Part shown: piece by piece, positions 61,198 through 64,000 of the stretch
How positions within the stretch are numbered: the first letter of the stretch is position 1
How the letters are laid out: each line of letters begins with the position of its first letter
Assembly (NCBI RefSeq): GCF_947654165.1
Contig: NZ_CANTKB010000018.1
Location: 9,343 to 73,342, forward strand
DNA: 64,000 nucleotides
Direction of reading: 5' to 3'
Source: an uncultured Blautia sp.
GTDB taxonomy: Bacteria > Bacillota > Clostridia > Lachnospirales > Lachnospiraceae
The notes under the pieces: model-generated
The model's database searches: none
Told to the model about the DNA's origin: nothing
Seen by the model: only the letters and a program-made list of their open reading frames with translations
Made by a program: the position numbers and the translations under genes

Positions 61198-61818
61198 AAA
61201 CTAATTCAGCAATTCTGGAAACACCTACATAGATTTCCTGAATTTCATACCAGGTAGGATAATCCACGACACCGGTTGCAGGAAGACCGAATACTCTCTG
61301 GAATTTCCGGACAGCGTTCTGGGTAGCTTCTCCATAGATTCCGTCGGCTGATATCCTTGGAAGTGCAGGATAGGACTGGGCGATGGTATTTAACTGTTCC
61401 TGTATCTGCCGTACCTTAGGACCGGAGGAACCGATATCAAGGGGAGCTCCGGGCCAGGAAGCGGGAATGCCGGAAATTTCTTCTGCACTGTTGATATACA
61501 TGTTGTCTCCATAAAAATCTCGAAGAATCTCAATGGCAGAATAGCCCTGATCGCCCAGATACTTAGATCCCCATTGTGTCATCCAGCCCGGACATTGTAC
61601 CCTCTGCCCGTCACAATACTGGGTCAGAATGGGCTGCCGCACACCAGGTCTTGACAGATAGTTGTCGAAAAGCTCATCTACAATTCTGGAAATACTTTCG
61701 AAGATATTCCTGCCGTGCATCCATTTGTGGTCAAAGGCTGTGGAGGAAGTGATGGTAAAATCATAGCCCTTGTTTCGGTACACCGGAATCAATACATATT
61801 CGGGGTTACAGAAACCTC
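61196..61818 (-). pseudogene. 5'-truncated SpoIID/LytB-like protein with peptidoglycan-binding domain
   Basis: About 200 residues from TTG 61792; the in-frame sequence continues upstream as NPEYVL to a stop near 61815. The N-terminal part carries GWMTQWGSKYLGDQGYSAIEIL with DFYG, the end of a SpoIID/LytB-type domain, and the C terminus (from IGSSGPKVRQIQEQLN) is a peptidoglycan-binding type 1 domain, DGIYGEATQNAVRKFQRVFG. The conserved first part of the SpoIID domain is missing, and the DNA beyond ~61.82 kb has a different composition, so the gene was probably cut by an insertion or deletion. No convincing RBS for a short product. Confidence 0.65.
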
Positions 61819-61890
61819 ATTATCAATGAATTGGTGATTAAAAAAGAAGAAACAAGAGTAAAGAAGTCGTTGAACAAGGGGGAAAGATAG
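61813..61890 (+). other. Possible gene tail at the island junction
   Basis: A 25-codon open stretch ending ELVIKKEETRVKKSLNKGER and stop. It looks like the lysine-rich tail of a protein gene whose front was lost at the same junction. Alternatively chance. The rest of 61891-61960 holds a promoter and the leader of the next gene. Confidence 0.25.
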
Positions 61891-61892
61891 AC

Positions 61893-61921
61893 TTGTTTAA
61901 TTTCGAATATCCATTTATAAT
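61893..61921 (+). promoter_or_regulatory. Promoter of the DUF3990 pair
   Basis: TTGTTT (61893-61898), 17-base spacer, TATAAT (61916-61921), 40 bases before the start codon. Confidence 0.7.
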
Positions 61922-61960
61922 TACAATAAGTAAAAGATACACGGAAAGGTTGTCGTAAAT

Positions 61961-62662
61961 ATGATAAAAGTTTTTCACGGTTCTGATCATATTATAAAAA
62001 TACCCCGTTATATGGGCGGTAAAACTGATAATGATTATGGAAATGGATTTTATACAACAGAATATGAAGAACGTGCCAGAAGTTGGGCAACACTCAACGG
62101 TAATCCGCAAAAATCAATTGTAAATATGTATCAGCTTGATGTAGATGGATTAAACATATTGGATTTGAATGAACGTGGGGTTTTAGCTTGGATTGCTGAA
62201 GTGGTATCGAATAGAGGAACGAATCAAGAAGCTGCAAGTATTGTTGGGGAAAGGCTTGTTGAATTATACGCACCGAATCACGATGGGTACGATATTATAA
62301 AAGGATATCGTGCAGATGATAGTTATACACAGGTTGTGGAAGCATTTTTGTTAAACCAGATTAATATTTTTGAAGTGGAGCATCTGTTTTATAAGGGATC
62401 GTTAGGAAATCAGATTTTTCTGAAGTCAAAAAAAGCGTTTGAACATATTAAGTGGTTGGAATCGTATGAAGTAGTCATGCTAGAAGAATATAAAAACTCA
62501 GATATGTATGCAAGAAGAGAAGTGAATCGATTTTTAAAGGAACGTATGAAAGCAATTTTGATTGATGGATATACAGTGCCAGGAATTACTGCAAGATATG
62601 CAATTCAGAATCCATTAGTTTATAATCATGAAATTGGAGGATATGAAAATGCCAGCATATGA
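61961..62662 (+). CDS. DUF3990 protein, ADP-ribosyltransferase-like
   Basis: 233 residues. Opens with KVFHGSDHIIKIPRYMGGKT and GNGFYTTEYEERARSWA, the DUF3990 hallmark. His6 (FHGS), Tyr31 (GFYTT) and Glu127 (VVEAF) are spaced like the H-Y-E triad of diphtheria-toxin-type ADP-ribosyltransferases, so an NAD-using transferase or toxin is plausible. Codon usage is AT-rich, unlike genes to the left. The following gene overlaps it by 14 bases, a toxin-antitoxin-like or toxin-immunity-like arrangement. Activity is inference. Confidence 0.75.
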   Translation: MIKVFHGSDHIIKIPRYMGGKTDNDYGNGFYTTEYEERARSWATLNGNPQKSIVNMYQLDVDGLNILDLNERGVLAWIAEVVSNRGTNQEAASIVGERLVELYAPNHDGYDIIKGYRADDSYTQVVEAFLLNQINIFEVEHLFYKGSLGNQIFLKSKKAFEHIKWLESYEVVMLEEYKNSDMYARREVNRFLKERMKAILIDGYTVPGITARYAIQNPLVYNHEIGGYENASI

Positions 62663-63059
62663 TGAATGTTATTTGGATGGTATGATTACGAAGACAAGGT
62701 ATCTGTTTAAATTGATTGGCAGAAATTGTTCAGATCCTTTTTTGATGATTTCGAAGTATATGAAAAGTGATTATAGGAAATATATGGATATGGGGAATCC
62801 GCTGTACTTAAATAAGACTCCGAAACAAATTATGGAAGAGTTGGGTGTCAGCATTCAAAGCGGCCATGAGACAGATGAGAAATATGACGAGTTTATATTA
62901 GAGTGGATGGCAGATATTTATGTGTATATGCAGTGGGAATATGACCTTTCCTCATCGGAAATTGTAGAGAAGCTAACGCCGGAGAAATTATATCAGCAAT
63001 ACTATCCGTTGCATGAAACTTCTGTTGAAAACGGTGTGAGAAAATTGCTAAGTATGTAG
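62649..63059 (+). CDS. Unknown partner of the DUF3990 protein
   Basis: 136 residues from ATG 62649 (TTGGAGG eight bases upstream, inside the DUF3990 gene). Acidic/neutral, soluble, helical, with TKTRYLFKLIGRNCSDPFLM, NKTPKQIMEELGVS, LEWMADIYVYMQWEYDLSS and the KLTPEKLYQQYYPLHE region. The last part resembles small DUF3791/DUF3990-neighbour proteins, where short helical proteins accompany DUF3990. Not recognised at family level. Translational overlap suggests antitoxin or cofactor function. Confidence 0.65.
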   Translation: MPAYDECYLDGMITKTRYLFKLIGRNCSDPFLMISKYMKSDYRKYMDMGNPLYLNKTPKQIMEELGVSIQSGHETDEKYDEFILEWMADIYVYMQWEYDLSSSEIVEKLTPEKLYQQYYPLHETSVENGVRKLLSM

Positions 63060-63090
63060 AGGATGCGTGGACCGCATCCTCTACTACATT
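63056..63090 (+). terminator. Terminator after the DUF3990 pair
   Basis: GTAGAGGATGCG (63056-63067) pairs perfectly over 12 bp with CGCATCCTCTAC (63073-63084), then TACATTTTT. The stop codon is in the stem. It may act on both strands. Confidence 0.82.
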
Positions 63091-63100
63091 TTTACCATCA

Positions 63101-63289
63101 TTAATATTTGTAGGATACTTTGCTAATGATGTATTCGATTAAACATTTTTTGGGGATTTTCCAGTCTTTCCCTTCTTTAAATCCTTTCAATTGCCCAGAG
63201 CGAACAATTTTATACGTTTGAGAGGTGCCTATTTTAAGAATATCCGCAACCTCTGGAATGGTTAAAATATCATCATAAGCTTCAAGCAT
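63101..63289 (-). CDS. Excisionase-type helix-turn-helix protein
   Basis: 62 residues. LTIPEVADILKIGTSQTYKIV followed by SGQLKGFKEGKDWKIPKKCLIEYI is the MerR/excisionase-like winged HTH (helix_turn_helix_17 type). Such proteins act in excision or regulation of integrative elements. Starts two bases after the stop of the relaxase-like gene, same strand, so co-transcribed. Confidence 0.82.
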   Translation of the reverse strand: MLEAYDDILTIPEVADILKIGTSQTYKIVRSGQLKGFKEGKDWKIPKKCLIEYIISKVSYKY

Positions 63290-63290
63290 G

Positions 63291-63767
63291 TTACTTTACC
63301 CCCATTAAGTTAATATCCATATTAGATGCTAATGAGTATATTTGTCTGAGGAAATCTTTAAATACGGAACCAATGAGAGGTGACGTGTCAAGATGATGGC
63401 TTGTTGTTGAAATGATAAAATGTGTGTGTGGATTATCTGTATCATTATGTAGAGCAAAACATGTAGGATACAAGGCTGAAACTAGGATAGCAACTTGATT
63501 TGAAAACTGTAAGAGTAAATCTACGTGTTCTGCACTATAACTCTTTATAGAAAAAACAAGATGCTGAACTTGTTGTGAACAGGTATTCTGAGGAAGGCAA
63601 CTACGAAGATATTCATATAAATTTATGATTTCATCTTTATCAGGCGGGAATACGCCATAAATAAAATGTATGTCGTTGTCTAATCTGAAAATATAATTGA
63701 TTGTGTTTTCTATGGTGTTATTTGAATCATAAGATTCATCTACAATAAGCAAATTGACATTTAACAT
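63291..63767 (-). CDS. Stand-alone relaxase-like domain protein
   Basis: 158 residues. The segment FALHNDTDNPHTHFIIS (His107, His114, His116) is the three-histidine metal motif of MobA/VirD2-type relaxases; upstream, HLVFSIKSYSAEHVDLLLQF fits the conserved strand-helix before it, and TIENTINYIFRLDN with Tyr25 sits where relaxases carry their nicking tyrosine. Full relaxases are 300 residues or more; this one stops just after the fold. No frameshift is seen, and it is embedded in an apparently intact operon. Start overlaps the stop of the upstream gene. Confidence 0.6.
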   Translation of the reverse strand: MLNVNLLIVDESYDSNNTIENTINYIFRLDNDIHFIYGVFPPDKDEIINLYEYLRSCLPQNTCSQQVQHLVFSIKSYSAEHVDLLLQFSNQVAILVSALYPTCFALHNDTDNPHTHFIISTTSHHLDTSPLIGSVFKDFLRQIYSLASNMDINLMGVK

Positions 63768-64000
63768 AATTTGTTCATCTCCTTTATAAGGCGTTCTTTT
63801 GATTTTTGAGGAATAGAGGAATCTATGGCAATGGTATATAACACAGCATTTTTGAATATTTGTTTGTCTACCATAGATGAAATAGAGGTAGCATTTAATG
63901 ATGAATTGCCGTAATAGACGCAGGCTTCAAGACAACTAGTGTACCGTATCATTGATAAACAGTTAAATATTGCTGGCTTGCCAAGTCGTTTCGTGATATA
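63761..64000 (-). CDS. Partial gene running off the window, unknown
   Basis: About 79 C-terminal residues; the frame stays open to the window edge, so the start is outside. Sequence includes RLGKPAIFNCLSMIRYTSCLE, split at the putative internal Met, and NAVLYTIAIDSSIPQKSKERL with IKEMNKLC at the end. Not recognised. Its TTATGTTAA end overlaps the start of the relaxase-like gene, indicating translational coupling. Confidence 0.55.
   Translation of the reverse strand, partial: YITKRLGKPAIFNCLSMIRYTSCLEACVYYGNSSLNATSISSMVDKQIFKNAVLYTIAIDSSIPQKSKERLIKEMNKLC

Noticed and set aside
1..64000. CRISPR arrays, tRNA or rRNA genes, complete insertion sequences
   Set aside because: No regularly spaced repeats, no cloverleaf with TTCGA-type arm, no rRNA sequence and no transposase gene were seen on reading either strand.

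Overview
The window reads as a chromosomal segment of an anaerobic, low-to-mid GC Gram-positive bacterium, most like a Lachnospiraceae-type Clostridia. The grounds are: [FeFe]-hydrogenase maturation genes hydE, hydG and hydF; indolepyruvate:ferredoxin oxidoreductase; a B12-dependent (class II) ribonucleotide reductase; energy-coupling-factor type vitamin transporters under TPP and FMN riboswitches; a BMP-type nucleoside ABC transporter; strong purine-rich ribosome binding sites; and many TTGACA/TATAAT-type promoters with exact 17-base spacing. The species assignment is inference. No rRNA, tRNA, CRISPR array or complete insertion sequence was seen.

Layout. 1-3 kb: end of an FGGY sugar kinase, a cysteine desulfurase-like enzyme and aspartokinase. 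3-5 kb: a sodium:solute symporter followed by an amidohydrolase that is cut short. 5-12 kb: an acyl-CoA ligase facing a TrpR-like regulator, iorA, iorB, a phenylacetate-CoA ligase and a double-ACT protein; together these look like a module for oxidising aryl-pyruvates from aromatic amino acids to aryl-acetyl-CoA and free acids. 12-18 kb: a two-component system, an ABC exporter with two membrane subunits, and a MATE exporter. 18-22.5 kb (minus strand): a TM1266-type regulator with hydE, hydG and hydF, behind a leader that can form an attenuator. 22.5-24.3 kb (minus): a ParB-like/PAPS-reductase-like pair of the IbrB/IbrA type. 24.5-28.3 kb: class II ribonucleotide reductase and three small poorly known genes. 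28.3-32 kb: TPP riboswitch, thiW, thiM, thiE, thiC, a salvage route plus de novo pyrimidine synthesis. 32-39.5 kb: MATE exporters, a FliB-like protein, two HAD phosphatases, a cyclase and an EamA transporter. 39.5-42.8 kb (minus): carB without carA. 43-46.3 kb: an ABC exporter and a nucleoid-associated protein. 46.4-53.3 kb: an NSS transporter, then the housekeeping run pyrH, frr, uppS, cdsA, dxr, rseP. 53.3-54.3 kb: FMN riboswitch and ribU. 54.3-61.2 kb: an XRE-cupin regulator facing a BMP/ABC uptake operon that ends in an 8-oxoguanine deaminase-like amidohydrolase.

The last 2.2 kb differ. A SpoIID-like gene is cut at its 5' end near 61.82 kb, and beyond this point the DNA is visibly more AT-rich. 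It carries a DUF3990 (ADP-ribosyltransferase-like) protein with an overlapping partner gene, an excisionase-type HTH protein, a very small protein with the three-histidine motif of relaxases, and a gene running off the window. This looks like the edge of a mobile island.

The points most worth following up are the mutually exclusive hairpins ahead of the hydrogenase maturation operon, the TPP-aptamer-like second element ahead of thiW, the DUF3990 pair, the stand-alone mini-relaxase, the IbrAB-like pair, and a strong promoter at 35.7 kb that drives only a short hairpin RNA antisense to a MATE gene.
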